From assembly GCA_024398835.1 (NCBI GenBank), contig JAKSIK010000008.1, positions 29,700 to 93,699 on the forward strand: a stretch of 64,000 nucleotides of DNA, given 5' to 3'. Under the pieces are notes generated by a model, which saw only the letters and a list, made by a program, of their open reading frames with translations, had not been told where the DNA came from and did not search any database. The DNA is from Fibrobacter sp. (GTDB lineage: Bacteria > Fibrobacterota > Fibrobacteria > Fibrobacterales > Fibrobacteraceae). Shown one piece after another: positions 56,586 through 64,000 of this stretch; positions within the stretch are counted from its first letter, which is position 1, and each line of letters opens with the position of its first letter. The position numbers were made by a program, and so were the translations under genes.

Positions 56586-56658
56586 GGGGGTATAGCTCAG
56601 TTGGTAGAGCGCTAGGTTCGCAATCTATAGGTCAGGAGTTCGACTCTCCCTACCTCCA
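56586..56658 (+). tRNA. tRNA-Ala (anticodon CGC)
   Basis: The 73-nt cloverleaf is complete. The acceptor stem GGGGGTA pairs with TACCTCC and contains the G3-U70 wobble pair that identifies alanine tRNAs. The D arm is GCTC/GAGC with AGTTGGTA. The anticodon loop TTCGCAA places CGC at 56619-56621, reading GCG. The T loop is TTCGACT. Two stem mismatches are present: C27-U43 at the foot of the anticodon stem and A49-C65 in the T stem. CCA is not encoded. A -10 TATATT lies 13 nt upstream and a terminator follows. Confidence 0.93.
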
Positions 56659-56664
56659 CTTAAA

Positions 56665-56693
56665 GGCCTGTCGGCATCCCGGCAGGCTTTTTT
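56665..56693 (+). terminator. Terminator after tRNA-Ala
   Basis: GCCTG-CGG (56666-56674) pairs with CCG-CAGGC (56679-56687) around loop CATC, followed by six Ts. Confidence 0.9.
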
Positions 56694-56770
56694 GATTTTG
56701 AAGCTTTTTTGGATAGGGGTTGGACGAATAGGCTCCGCAAACCCAGGACCGCCTTTCTATATTTGGGCAT

Positions 56771-57125
56771 GAGTAGCGGATGACCGCCGGCGCAAGCTGG
56801 AGGAAAGTCCGGGCACCAAAGAGCAGGATGCTGGATAACGTCCAGGCGCGGTAACGCGACAGAAAGTGCAGCAGAAAGCAAACCGCCTGCAGCAATGCAG
56901 GTAAGGGTGAAAGGGCGAGGTAAGAGCTCACCGCACTCTTGGTGACAAGGGTGGCACGGTAAACCTCATTCGGTGCAAGACCAAGCAGGAGTCCGTCCGC
57001 AAGGACCAGCCGCGGCTCGTGGCTGCTGGGCATCCGGGTAGGTCGCTTGAGGCGGTCGGTAACGATTCGTCCAGAGAGATGGTCATCGCCCTGCAAAGGG
57101 TACAGAACCCGGCTTATAACTACTC
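56771..57125 (+). ncRNA. rnpB: RNase P RNA (M1 RNA, class A)
   Basis: This catalytic RNA processes tRNA 5' ends. The conserved 5' core GAGGAAAGTCCGGGC (56801-56815) and the 3' core ACAGAACCCGGCTTA (57102-57116) are both present, with the internal GGTAAGAGCTCACCGC near 56921 and GGTAAACC near 56957. The ends are set by helix P1, GAGTAG (56771-56776) pairing with CTACTC (57120-57125), so boundaries may be off by a few bases. Size is about 355 nt. TATATT (56758-56763) lies 7 nt upstream, in the context TATATTTGGGC shared with the tRNA-Ala promoter. A 13-bp hairpin follows. Confidence 0.95.
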
Positions 57126-57130
57126 CTTAT

Positions 57131-57161
57131 GAAGGCTCTTGGCTTAACGCCAGGAGCCTTC
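57131..57161 (+). terminator. Hairpin terminator after rnpB
   Basis: GAAGGCTCTTGGC (57131-57143) pairs over 13 bp (one G-T) with GCCAGGAGCCTTC (57149-57161), loop TTAAC. The T tract is weak (TCCGT). It is likely the end of rnpB transcription or a processing structure. Confidence 0.75.
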
Positions 57162-57191
57162 TCCGTATAAGACCGTTGATGCCCACGCCAA

Positions 57192-57839
57192 CTATAGGCG
57201 GGCAAAGCGACGGCTTCCGCAAGCAGAAACCGCAAAACAAATCAAGAGTGAAATCGCGAATACGATAGCGGGAATTGCTAATCCGGAAAGGAACGCCTCG
57301 TAGCAGAACTGCACCGCAAGCAGTAATGGTATAATGAGGAATAGCGAACTCTGAGTTGCAGCGCGGACCGTCTTTGCTCGCAGTGAAAGCCGGAGGGAGA
57401 AGGCGTTCACCAGGAGGCAAGCGGATACAGCGCCGAGGATTGCTGCGGCGGCGGAGGCGCCCGTAATGGACGGGTGCACGGCCCAGTAGATTCCCTGAGC
57501 GAGGAGGGCGAAAACCACCGGGAACGGAAGCACCGCCAAAAGTTTGCCCCAGAACAACTGGGCCGGTTTCACTGGCGAAAGTTGCAGGAGCTCCAGGGAA
57601 TTACGTTCCCTTTCGCCAGCGAAACTATCCGCCGCGAGGGGTGCCCCCATGGGCGCCATGAGACACCCCAGCATGAGCATCATGTAGCTCTCCATGCCCT
57701 CCATGATGGCACCGCCATAGCGGCCAACAGCAATCGCCTGCGAAGCCGCCAGAATCACCGGCGGAATAATGAAGGGAATCCAGAAGCGGGGCTCCCGGAA
57801 AACCAGGCGAAGTTCATGTTTAAGGACGTGGAGGACCAT
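57192..57839 (-). CDS. ABC-2 type transporter permease, orphan
   Basis: The 215-residue protein has about six membrane helices and the ABC-2 permease signature: LKHELRLVFREPRFWIPFIIPP at the N-terminus and FAGERERNSLELLQLSPVKPAQLFWGKLLAV in the middle, typical of NatB/CcmB-like efflux permeases. No ATPase gene is adjacent, so its partner is elsewhere. The ATG at 57839 and the GTG at 57842 are both possible. A minus-strand TATAAT (57848-57853) ends 8 nt before the ATG, suggesting leaderless transcription. Substrate is unknown. Confidence 0.85.
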   Translation of the reverse strand: MVLHVLKHELRLVFREPRFWIPFIIPPVILAASQAIAVGRYGGAIMEGMESYMMLMLGCLMAPMGAPLAADSFAGERERNSLELLQLSPVKPAQLFWGKLLAVLPFPVVFALLAQGIYWAVHPSITGASAAAAILGAVSACLLVNAFSLRLSLRAKTVRAATQSSLFLIIPLLLAVQFCYEAFLSGLAIPAIVFAISLLICFAVSACGSRRFARL

Positions 57840-57937
57840 CACCTGGAATTATAGCAATTTTACTTTTCGCCTTAGCTCTATCAACCCATTCAAATAAATT
57901 ATATATTTCAAACATCTTTTTTCTACAAAGATCCATC

Positions 57938-58438
57938 ATGTTTACCCGAACAAACTTCTATGCAATTCTACTGCTTTGTGTCATGACGCTGACATCCTGC
58001 TCCAGCTACTATTTTGTGGAAAAAGAGGATTTTTTGCAACAAATCAAAACGCCGGAGAACGAAATAGTTTTTCATGACATAGACGAAGAAGTCTTTCAAC
58101 TATATTTACCTAACGGAACCGTTGTCTATGAGGCAAAGACAAAATACCCACCAGAAATCATAGATTATATAGAAACAAAACGAGCAGGTTCCATGTACAA
58201 TTTCAGCAGCATTGTCGCGGAAAATGAAAACGGAGAAAAAGTCACTCTGAACCAGAAACCAGGTAAATCCTTTTTGGTGTTGAACAAAGACGAATTTAAC
58301 GAAATAAAGGTGTATTTAAATCCAACTTTTTTAGTTGATGACTATATCTTCGGGTATAAAAGTCTGATTTTAAAAGTTTGGGATGGAATGTACATCCAGA
58401 ATATCAACTCCATAACGATAGAAATAGAACGACCTTGA
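57938..58438 (+). CDS. Small lipoprotein of unknown function
   Basis: The 166-residue product has a lipoprotein signal with lipobox LTSC (Cys 21), then a mature part rich in Tyr, Glu and Asn with beta-like strands and no recognised domain. It is AT-rich compared with its neighbours. A TATATT occurs about 36 nt before the ATG, and an AAAGATCC-like site weakly fits a ribosome-binding site. It stands alone between the ABC permease (divergent) and ettA (convergent). Confidence 0.75.
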   Translation: MFTRTNFYAILLLCVMTLTSCSSYYFVEKEDFLQQIKTPENEIVFHDIDEEVFQLYLPNGTVVYEAKTKYPPEIIDYIETKRAGSMYNFSSIVAENENGEKVTLNQKPGKSFLVLNKDEFNEIKVYLNPTFLVDDYIFGYKSLILKVWDGMYIQNINSITIEIERP

Positions 58439-58697
58439 ACCAAGCGCCTTTGCTTGAGTTGGGCAAGGAATTCTTTAAGCAAAATGCCTCTTACGGCAAG
58501 CCCGATTTTATGGAATTTGCAAACTGCTCGACCGCAGTTTTCTAAAGCGCCAAAGTTGACAAAAAAAACATTTTTATTCAATACAGAGCTAAAAACGAAT
58601 AAAAACAGTAAAAATGGCGACGTGCAGAAAGATTTTCAACCCTGGATTACAGGATTTCGTATCGTCTCATAATTCATAACTCGTACTTCGTAATTCA
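58439..58697. other. Gene-free stretch with AATTCATAA-type repeat
   Basis: I see no plausible gene. The right end, TAATTCATAACTCGTACTTC (58671-58690), is a copy of the AATTCATAA-type repeat. A reverse-oriented version lies at 60431-60460, so ettA is flanked by inverted copies. Confidence 0.5.
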
Positions 58698-58729
58698 CGA
58701 AACAAGTTTCCGTAAGGAAACTAGTTTCG
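58698..58729. terminator. Hairpin overlapping the ettA stop codon
   Basis: CGAAAC-A-AGTTTCC (58698-58711) pairs with GGAAACT-A-GTTTCG (58716-58729) around loop GTAA, 13 pairs with one A-A mismatch. It covers the last ettA codons and stop. No T tract follows on the minus strand, so it may be a stabilising 3' structure. Confidence 0.55.
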
Positions 58730-60412
58730 CGTCAGCGTTTTGTACTTGATGGGCTTCGGGTTGTCGGCATCTTCGCCAAGGCGCTTTCTGCGGTCGGCTT
58801 CGTATTCGCTCCAGTTGCCTTCGAACCACACGACCTTGGAATCACCTTCGTAAGCAAGAATGTGGGTCGCGATGCGGTCCAGGAACCAGCGGTCATGCGA
58901 GATGATCACGGCGCAGCCTGCGAACTTGAGGATAGCCTGTTCCAAGGCCTGCAACGTTTCGATGTCCAAGTCGTTCGTCGGTTCGTCAAGGAACAACAGG
59001 TTGCCCGGTTGCTGCAGGTTCTTCGCCATGAGCACGCGGTTGCGTTCACCACCGGAAAGTTGCGCAAGTTTCTTCTGCTGGGCGGCACCAGTGAAGTTGA
59101 AGAGTCCGCAGTAGGCGCGGCCATTCATCTTCTTGTCGCCAATCATGATTTCGTCGTTTCCGCCCGTGATGGATTCCCAAACGGTCTTAGAATCGTCCAG
59201 GGAATCGCGGCCCTGCTCCATACTGATAATCTGCACGGTTTCGCCAATCTTCAAAGTACCGCCATCCGGTTTCTCGGTGCCGGTAATCATCTTGAACAAA
59301 GTTGTCTTACCAGCGCCGTTCGGGCCGATAATGCCCACAATGCCGGAGCGCGGCAGGCTGAAGTTCAAATCGTCGAACAGCACCTTTTCGCCAAAGGCCT
59401 TCTGCAAATGTTCCGCCTGAATCACGATGTCGCCCAAGCGGTTGCCGTTTGCAATGTGAATCTGGGCCACCTTAATTTGTTCGCGAGAATCTTCGGCAAG
59501 CAAGTCTTCGTAAGCCTTCAAACGGGCCTTGCTCTTGGCCTGACGAGCCTTCGGGCTAGCCTTCACCCATTCCTGTTCGCGGGCAAGGCGCTTCTGGCGG
59601 TCGGATTCGCCCTTTTCTTCGTTCTTCATGCGTTCAAGTTTCTGGTCGAGCCACTGGGCGTAATTGCCTTCCCAAGGAATACCGCGACCGCGGTCGATTT
59701 CCAGAATCCAGTTCGTCACGTTGTCGAGGAAGTAACGGTCATGGGTCACGAGAATCACGGAGCCCTTGTATTCGCGAAGGTGGCGTTCGAGCCATGCGAC
59801 GGTTTCAGCATCCAGGTGGTTCGTCGGTTCGTCGAGCAACAGCAAGTCCGGTTCTTCCAAGAGCAAGCGGCAAAGGGCCACACGGCGCTTTTCACCACCG
59901 CTGAGGTTCGTCACCGGCCAGTCGCCCGGCGGGCAGCGGAGAGCGTCCATGGCGATTTCGATGTTGCGGTCGAGGCTCCACAAATCCTGGGCGTCGATGA
60001 TGTCCTGGAGCTTCGCCTGTTCGTCCAAGAGCTTGTTCATCTCGTCGTCTTCCATGGGTTCCGCGAACTTCATGGAAATTTCGTTGAAGCGGTCCAGCAC
60101 AGCCTGCTTTTTAGCGACGGCCTGCATCACGTTTTCCTTCACGGTGAGGTTCGGGTCCAGCTGCGGTTCCTGCGGCAGGTAGCCCGCGGTGCGGCCCGGT
60201 TCAATCCAGGCTTCACCCTGGAATTCCTTGTCGATGCCCGCCATGATGCGGAGAAGCGTCGACTTACCGGCACCGTTCTGGCCGATAATACCAATCTTCG
60301 CGCCATAGTAGAAGCTTAAGGAAATATCCTTCAGCACTTCCTTGTTCGGCGGATAGGACTTGGTCATCTTGTACATGTAGAAAACGAATTTCTGCGCATT
60401 ATTTTCGGCCAT
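58721..60412 (-). CDS. ettA: ABC-F protein EttA (energy-dependent translational throttle)
   Basis: EttA binds the ribosomal E site and gates translation according to ATP/ADP ratio. The 563-residue protein has two ABC domains without membrane segments: Walker A GQNGAGKST and GPNGAGKTT, signatures LSGGEKRRVAL and LSGGERNRVLM, and Walker B LLLLDEPTNHLD and LLFLDEPTNDLD. The family marker arm lies in the first domain, and the linker is highly charged. The N-terminal KFVFYMYKMTKSYPPNKEVL matches EttA. GGAGCGAG lies before the ATG. It follows skp, separated by a repeat and terminator. Confidence 0.94.
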   Translation of the reverse strand: MAENNAQKFVFYMYKMTKSYPPNKEVLKDISLSFYYGAKIGIIGQNGAGKSTLLRIMAGIDKEFQGEAWIEPGRTAGYLPQEPQLDPNLTVKENVMQAVAKKQAVLDRFNEISMKFAEPMEDDEMNKLLDEQAKLQDIIDAQDLWSLDRNIEIAMDALRCPPGDWPVTNLSGGEKRRVALCRLLLEEPDLLLLDEPTNHLDAETVAWLERHLREYKGSVILVTHDRYFLDNVTNWILEIDRGRGIPWEGNYAQWLDQKLERMKNEEKGESDRQKRLAREQEWVKASPKARQAKSKARLKAYEDLLAEDSREQIKVAQIHIANGNRLGDIVIQAEHLQKAFGEKVLFDDLNFSLPRSGIVGIIGPNGAGKTTLFKMITGTEKPDGGTLKIGETVQIISMEQGRDSLDDSKTVWESITGGNDEIMIGDKKMNGRAYCGLFNFTGAAQQKKLAQLSGGERNRVLMAKNLQQPGNLLFLDEPTNDLDIETLQALEQAILKFAGCAVIISHDRWFLDRIATHILAYEGDSKVVWFEGNWSEYEADRRKRLGEDADNPKPIKYKTLTRN

Positions 60413-60430
60413 AATAAGACTCGCTCCGCT

Positions 60431-60490
60431 TGAATTATGAATTATGAGTTACGAATTAAAAAATTAATTGCGGCTCCGCCGCTTTTTCAT
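60431..60490. terminator. AATTCATAA-type repeat and terminator after skp
   Basis: The stretch TTGAATTATGAATTATGAGT (60430-60449) is the reverse-oriented relative of the repeat at 58671. Next to skp, GCGGC-TCC-GCCGC (60470-60482) forms a stem. On the minus strand it is followed by AATTAATTTTTT, giving a terminator for skp; on plus it is followed by TTTTT. Confidence 0.7.
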
Positions 60491-61006
60491 TTATCTGTTA
60501 TTCAGATAATCCAGAACCTTCTGGGTCAGGTCGTTCTCTTTTTTCCAGAAGAGCACTGCACCTGTGGCACGGTCCACAACCATGTCATAGCCTTCCTGCA
60601 AGGCAATCTCGTTTACTGCCTTGCGAATCAGCTGGATGATGGGTGCGCTCACCTTCTCGTTCTGGGTGATGAGTTCGCCCTTACGGCCATAAACGCGGTC
60701 AATGAAGTTCTTCAGTTCGGTATCCTTCTTCTGATACTCGGCCTCAAGTTCGCGCTTTTTCTCATCACTGAGCATCAAGACCTGCTTATCCAGCTTTTCC
60801 TTGATGGCGGAGAGTTCCTTCTGCAAAAGGTTGGCTTCCTGTTCCCACTTTGCCACCTGGCGGTCGTACTCTTCCTGAGCCTTCCTGGTGCCCTTGTAGC
60901 CATCAAAAATGAGCTTGGAATCCACATGGGCTATGCGGAGGCCGTCTTCTGCAAAGGTAGCGCAGGCAAAGACCATCACAAGTGCAATTACCATTCTACG
61001 AATCAT
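60491..61006 (-). CDS. skp: Skp/OmpH family periplasmic chaperone
   Basis: Skp holds unfolded outer-membrane proteins in the periplasm for delivery to the BAM complex. The 171-residue protein has a signal peptide (1-19), then IAHVDSKLIFDGYKG and a long charged coiled coil (about 40-125; LQKELSAIKEKLDKQVLML), ending in the conserved GYDMVVDRATGAVLFW. GGAGG precedes the ATG at 61006. It follows bamA by 11 nt, the conserved bamA-skp order. Confidence 0.93.
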   Translation of the reverse strand: MIRRMVIALVMVFACATFAEDGLRIAHVDSKLIFDGYKGTRKAQEEYDRQVAKWEQEANLLQKELSAIKEKLDKQVLMLSDEKKRELEAEYQKKDTELKNFIDRVYGRKGELITQNEKVSAPIIQLIRKAVNEIALQEGYDMVVDRATGAVLFWKKENDLTQKVLDYLNNR

Positions 61007-61017
61007 AGAGCCTCCAA

Positions 61018-63798
61018 TTAGAATCCCTGACCGATGACGAAGTTGAATTCCATGTCACCCACTTCGCTCCGGTCGAGGCCACTGTAGGTTTCGCCCACAT
61101 CCATTGGCCAGGCAAAGTCGAAACCGATAATGCCAAGCATAGGCACCACCACGCGGAAACCGAAACCGATGTCCTTCTTTAAGCTGGTGGGATCCCATTC
61201 GTTAAGCGGATTCCTTTCCGGCTTTGCAACGAGAGTGCTGGGGTCATAGCGTTCACCGAACACGTTACCTGCATCGAAGAAGAAGGGCAGTAGGTAGAAG
61301 GTTTGGGGTACAATGCCAAGCTGGAGTTCCGCACCCAGGTACTGGTAACTGCGACCCAAGCGGCGATAGCCGATGGAGCCCGAGCTATAGCCACGCATCA
61401 TGCCTTCGTAGCCCAGCACACCACCCATGGAGTAGAGCGTGCGATACTGGAGTTGGTCACCGAAGATGACGCCGTACTCGTTAGTGAGGGCAATGGCCAA
61501 GCGGTCCCTGAACAGCGGGAACCACCACTTCACCGTAAGTTCCGTTTTCACAAAACTGAAGTCACTGAACAGCACATCGTCTGCCACCTGCACATCCAAC
61601 ACATAGCGGGAACCCTCCGTGGGGAACTGGGGCAGGTTCTTGTCGTCGCGGAGGAGCCTGAAGTTGATAGCCGATTCCACACCAGTATAAACAACGTAAC
61701 TATCATCGATGTTCGGGCCCTGCTTGTTCATAAGCCAGCCGTAACCAATCTGGCCGTAGAAGTAGTCGTCGGGCCACTTGAGGCGTTTGCCCACATAGAC
61801 GTTACCGCCATAACGGGTGATGTTCGGGTCGTCATAATCCGACATGTTCCACCAGCTATAGCTGAGACTCGTGCCCAGGGTAATGGGCTTATCGAGGAAC
61901 CAGGGTTCCTGGAAACTGATGGCGGCACTCTTCTTATCTTCACCGTATTCCAAGCTCAAGGTTGCGGCCTGACCATCACCCATACAGCAGTTGGGGATGG
62001 AGATGCTAGCCGTACCCACGAGACCATCACTTTCGCTATAGGAAACGCCCAAGCTAAACTGACCAGTGCCGGCTTCCTTCTCCTGGACCGTGAAGTCCAG
62101 ATCCACTTCCTGCTCACCCACCACCTTAATGTCCGGCACCACCATGTCGAAGTAGTTCAACTGCATGATTTCGCGGAAGGAGCGTTCCAACGCAGACTGG
62201 CGGTAGGTATCGCCCGGGTACAGGCGCACTTCGCGGCGAATAACCTTCTCATTGGTCTTGGTATTGCCGTGGATGTAAACCTTGTGGATGCTAGCCGGCA
62301 AGCCTTCACGCATGCGATAGGTCAAGTTCACCACGGAATCGTTTTCAAAAGTCCGTTCCTCGTCAAACTGGGCAAACAGGTAGCCATCTTCGCGGTAGGA
62401 ATCCAGAATAGCCTTCTTGGAGGCGTCGTACTTGTACTGGTCAAAAACCTCTCCGCTATCCAACCGGAAGGCATATTCCAGAATGTTGTCGTTCAGCACC
62501 TCGTTCCCGGAGAAGTGGACGTTGCCCATATAGTAGCGCTGACCCTCTTCCATATCGATATGGATGCAAATAGCGCTAGAGGTTTTGATGTTATCGTACT
62601 TGTTCAACAGCGGGAACATGTCCTCAATCATGTAGCGGACCATCAACTTCTCGTCGTAGGTGGAGCGGCGCTTAAGTTTCTTCAAACTGTCAATTTTCGG
62701 ATTGTTGAACCTGCGGCCATCCACAATATCCAGCCATTCCTTTCGGGCATCCTCATAGCGGATAATGTCGTTAATGAGCTTCAAGGCATCTTCTTCATTC
62801 TTGACTTGCGGAAGCGGACGGGTCACCTTGTCATGGGCCTGCGCCTCATGCATCCGGCGGAAGTAGTGGGTCACCTCCATGGTGGGCTTCCCCGCCATCT
62901 TGTACATAGCCGTAGCCGTATCGCCCATGGCCAAATTCAGCTGGTCGTAGAGCGGCTCCAGCTTTTCGCCCACGGGAACCATGCGGCCCAGGTAGAAGAG
63001 GCAGCTGGAATCCGGCAAATATTCCGCCCAATATTCCAGCAGTTCCGCATCCAGGTAGCCAAAATGACGGATGGCATTGAGAACCGTATCCCGGTCCGCC
63101 TCGAAAACAGCTTCCTTAAACTCGCCACCACCCCACCATTGATCAACTTTCGTGAGCATGTGGTCTGTAATGTCTTCCGGAGGCACATTGTCGTTGCCCG
63201 TAATCTCAATCCGGCGAACCTTTACCTTCTCCCCTTCCCGAACAATGAAGCGAACCTCATTCTTGTTCTCGTCCACAGGAGTCTCCCGATAGCCCACCTC
63301 CGCCAAGAGGTAGCCCTCGGAACGATAATACTCTATCAAAGCCTGACGGTCGCGCTCCAGCTGGCTCTTGCTGTAGACCTTCCCCGGAATCATCCGGAGC
63401 TTGAGGCGCAAATCCTCCTCCGAAACCTCGTCTGCGCCATCGATGATGGCCGTATCCAAAGCCGGAAGTTCCTTAATCTTGAAAATCAGATCCACCGTGG
63501 AACCATCGTCCACGTAGTCCACCCAGGCCGTCACGTCATCAAAAAGGCCAGATTCATAGAGGGCCGTCACCGCGCCCTGCACCTTGTCCGTCAATGCAGA
63601 AGGTGCATAGCTCTGACCATCCCGAATGCCAATGCGGCTCAGGATAGAGCGTTCGTCCATGTGTACATAGCCCTCCACCTTCACCTTGCGGATGGTATTT
63701 TCCGCCATATAGTTGGTGGACATCTGGGACATATCCAGAAGCTGAGCCTGAACTAGGGCAACAAAAACGAGTAAAATAGCAACAATGCGAAAGTGCAG
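61018..63798 (-). CDS. bamA: Outer membrane protein assembly factor BamA, with CTG start
   Basis: BamA is the barrel-insertase of the outer membrane. POTRA domains and a 16-strand barrel (last about 350 residues, ending VIGQGF) are visible. Counting from the first ATG (63732), POTRA 1-2 span about 14-172. POTRA 3 (about 173-394) carries an insertion of about 140 residues (about 240-383). POTRA 4-5 follow. The ATG at 63732 gives no signal peptide. Extending in frame to CTG 63798 adds MHFRIVAILLVFVALVQAQ, a perfect signal peptide, with AGGTAGGTG (63803-63811) 4 nt upstream. No ATG, GTG or TTG lies between the upstream stop and this codon. Confidence 0.9.
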   Translation of the reverse strand: MHFRIVAILLVFVALVQAQLLDMSQMSTNYMAENTIRKVKVEGYVHMDERSILSRIGIRDGQSYAPSALTDKVQGAVTALYESGLFDDVTAWVDYVDDGSTVDLIFKIKELPALDTAIIDGADEVSEEDLRLKLRMIPGKVYSKSQLERDRQALIEYYRSEGYLLAEVGYRETPVDENKNEVRFIVREGEKVKVRRIEITGNDNVPPEDITDHMLTKVDQWWGGGEFKEAVFEADRDTVLNAIRHFGYLDAELLEYWAEYLPDSSCLFYLGRMVPVGEKLEPLYDQLNLAMGDTATAMYKMAGKPTMEVTHYFRRMHEAQAHDKVTRPLPQVKNEEDALKLINDIIRYEDARKEWLDIVDGRRFNNPKIDSLKKLKRRSTYDEKLMVRYMIEDMFPLLNKYDNIKTSSAICIHIDMEEGQRYYMGNVHFSGNEVLNDNILEYAFRLDSGEVFDQYKYDASKKAILDSYREDGYLFAQFDEERTFENDSVVNLTYRMREGLPASIHKVYIHGNTKTNEKVIRREVRLYPGDTYRQSALERSFREIMQLNYFDMVVPDIKVVGEQEVDLDFTVQEKEAGTGQFSLGVSYSESDGLVGTASISIPNCCMGDGQAATLSLEYGEDKKSAAISFQEPWFLDKPITLGTSLSYSWWNMSDYDDPNITRYGGNVYVGKRLKWPDDYFYGQIGYGWLMNKQGPNIDDSYVVYTGVESAINFRLLRDDKNLPQFPTEGSRYVLDVQVADDVLFSDFSFVKTELTVKWWFPLFRDRLAIALTNEYGVIFGDQLQYRTLYSMGGVLGYEGMMRGYSSGSIGYRRLGRSYQYLGAELQLGIVPQTFYLLPFFFDAGNVFGERYDPSTLVAKPERNPLNEWDPTSLKKDIGFGFRVVVPMLGIIGFDFAWPMDVGETYSGLDRSEVGDMEFNFVIGQGF

Positions 63799-63802
63799 AA
63801 AA

Positions 63803-63811
63803 CACCTACCT
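63803..63811 (-). promoter_or_regulatory. Ribosome-binding site deciding the bamA CTG start
   Basis: AGGTAGGTG on the minus strand, 4 nt before CTG 63798. It is the only Shine-Dalgarno-like element in the region upstream of bamA. Confidence 0.65.
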
Positions 63812-63911
63812 AAACAAAAAAAACAGCGATTTTCCGCTCAAAGATACAAAATATCCATGAGGGGAAAACAGCTGTTTAGAAAGGATTGGCCAGAATTTAA
63901 GGTTGCCGGTC

Positions 63912-64000
63912 TTAAATCTCTTCAATCGTGGCGTGATATTCCTGAAGAGACTTCACTTCGCCATGACCCTTCTTGGCGGCGGCAATACCCTTCACGGTAT
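63912..64000 (-). CDS. C-terminal end of an unidentified gene
   Basis: Only the last 29 codons are in the window, ending KKGHGEVKSLQEYHATIEEI followed by a stop at 63912. The composition (Ala, Lys, Glu) looks like a normal cytoplasmic protein, but I do not recognise the family from this fragment. It lies 113 nt upstream of bamA on the same strand. Confidence 0.55.
   Translation of the reverse strand, partial: TVKGIAAAKKGHGEVKSLQEYHATIEEI

Noticed and set aside
58342..58672. Small open frames between the lipoprotein gene and ettA
   Set aside because: No ribosome-binding site, no conserved domain, and low-complexity AT-rich sequence.
63732..63732. ATG start of BamA
   Set aside because: It would remove the signal peptide encoded just upstream in the same frame.
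61303..63756. Long open frame (817 codons) on the plus strand inside bamA
   Set aside because: Antisense to a clear bamA; composition is an artefact of the opposite coding strand.

Overview
The window is chromosomal DNA from a Gram-negative, diderm bacterium. It most resembles the genus Fibrobacter (Fibrobacterota). The signs are lipoproteins with serine-rich linkers after the lipobox (one followed by a LamG-like domain), a BamA/Skp outer-membrane assembly pair, a monomeric NADP isocitrate dehydrogenase, SpoVG outside a Gram-positive, and several carbohydrate-binding-like domains. No phage, insertion sequence or CRISPR array is visible. Most of the window is core genome, with lineage-specific envelope genes between housekeeping genes.

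Layout. 1-2.8 kb (minus): gpsA (cut by the window edge), plsY and der. 2.9-6.3 kb (plus): lipoprotein, FHA-GGDEF diguanylate cyclase, MATE transporter. 6.4-8.5 kb (minus): lipoprotein and a protein with two SagB/nitroreductase-like halves. 8.5-12.1 kb (plus): a giant exported gluzincin/beta-propeller/barrel protein. 12.2-16.8 kb (minus): three lipoproteins followed by a short metH. 17-20.4 kb: grpB-like gene, hairpin-rich gap, pgk, an acidic membrane protein coupled to folB. 20.4-28.8 kb: comM-type ATPase, spoVG, a CBM9-like gene behind an operator-like array, nnrD, an rlmD-like gene, LamG lipoprotein, icd. 28.9-33.8 kb (plus): sensor kinase, receiver protein, NtrC-type regulator, then a dinJ-yafQ toxin-antitoxin pair. 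33.8-43.4 kb: RlmI-like methyltransferase, sigma factor, tkt-nrdR, GT-C/NPCBM glycosyltransferase with a GT2 partner, Opp/Dpp-type ATPase and xseB. 43.4-51.6 kb (plus): an envelope operon of three paralogous lipoproteins, two PEGA-type membrane proteins, a barrel/TPR protein and a DedA protein. 51.6-64 kb: MORN protein, cobalamin-binding radical SAM enzyme, argD/argB, ferredoxin, tRNA-Ala(CGC), RNase P RNA, orphan ABC permease, lipoprotein, ettA, skp, bamA and a partial gene.

How the genes work together. gpsA and plsY make and acylate glycerol-3-phosphate. bamA and skp form the barrel-assembly unit. argD and argB belong to arginine synthesis. The kinase, receiver and NtrC-type genes form a signalling relay whose last member has a degenerate receiver and an altered sigma-54 contact loop. 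The operon at 43.4-50.8 kb is the best candidate for an undescribed system. Its three lipoproteins share a domain signature, and its two PEGA proteins end in the same C-terminal membrane hairpin that is also found on the acidic protein at 19.3 kb.

A second theme is initiation. At least eleven genes without a Shine-Dalgarno sequence have a -10-like hexamer (TATATT, TACATT or similar) ending 6-8 nt before the start codon. This suggests leaderless transcripts. The tRNA-Ala promoter (TTGACG, 17 nt, TATATT) gives a local reference for that hexamer. BamA appears to start at CTG, because only that start supplies a signal peptide.
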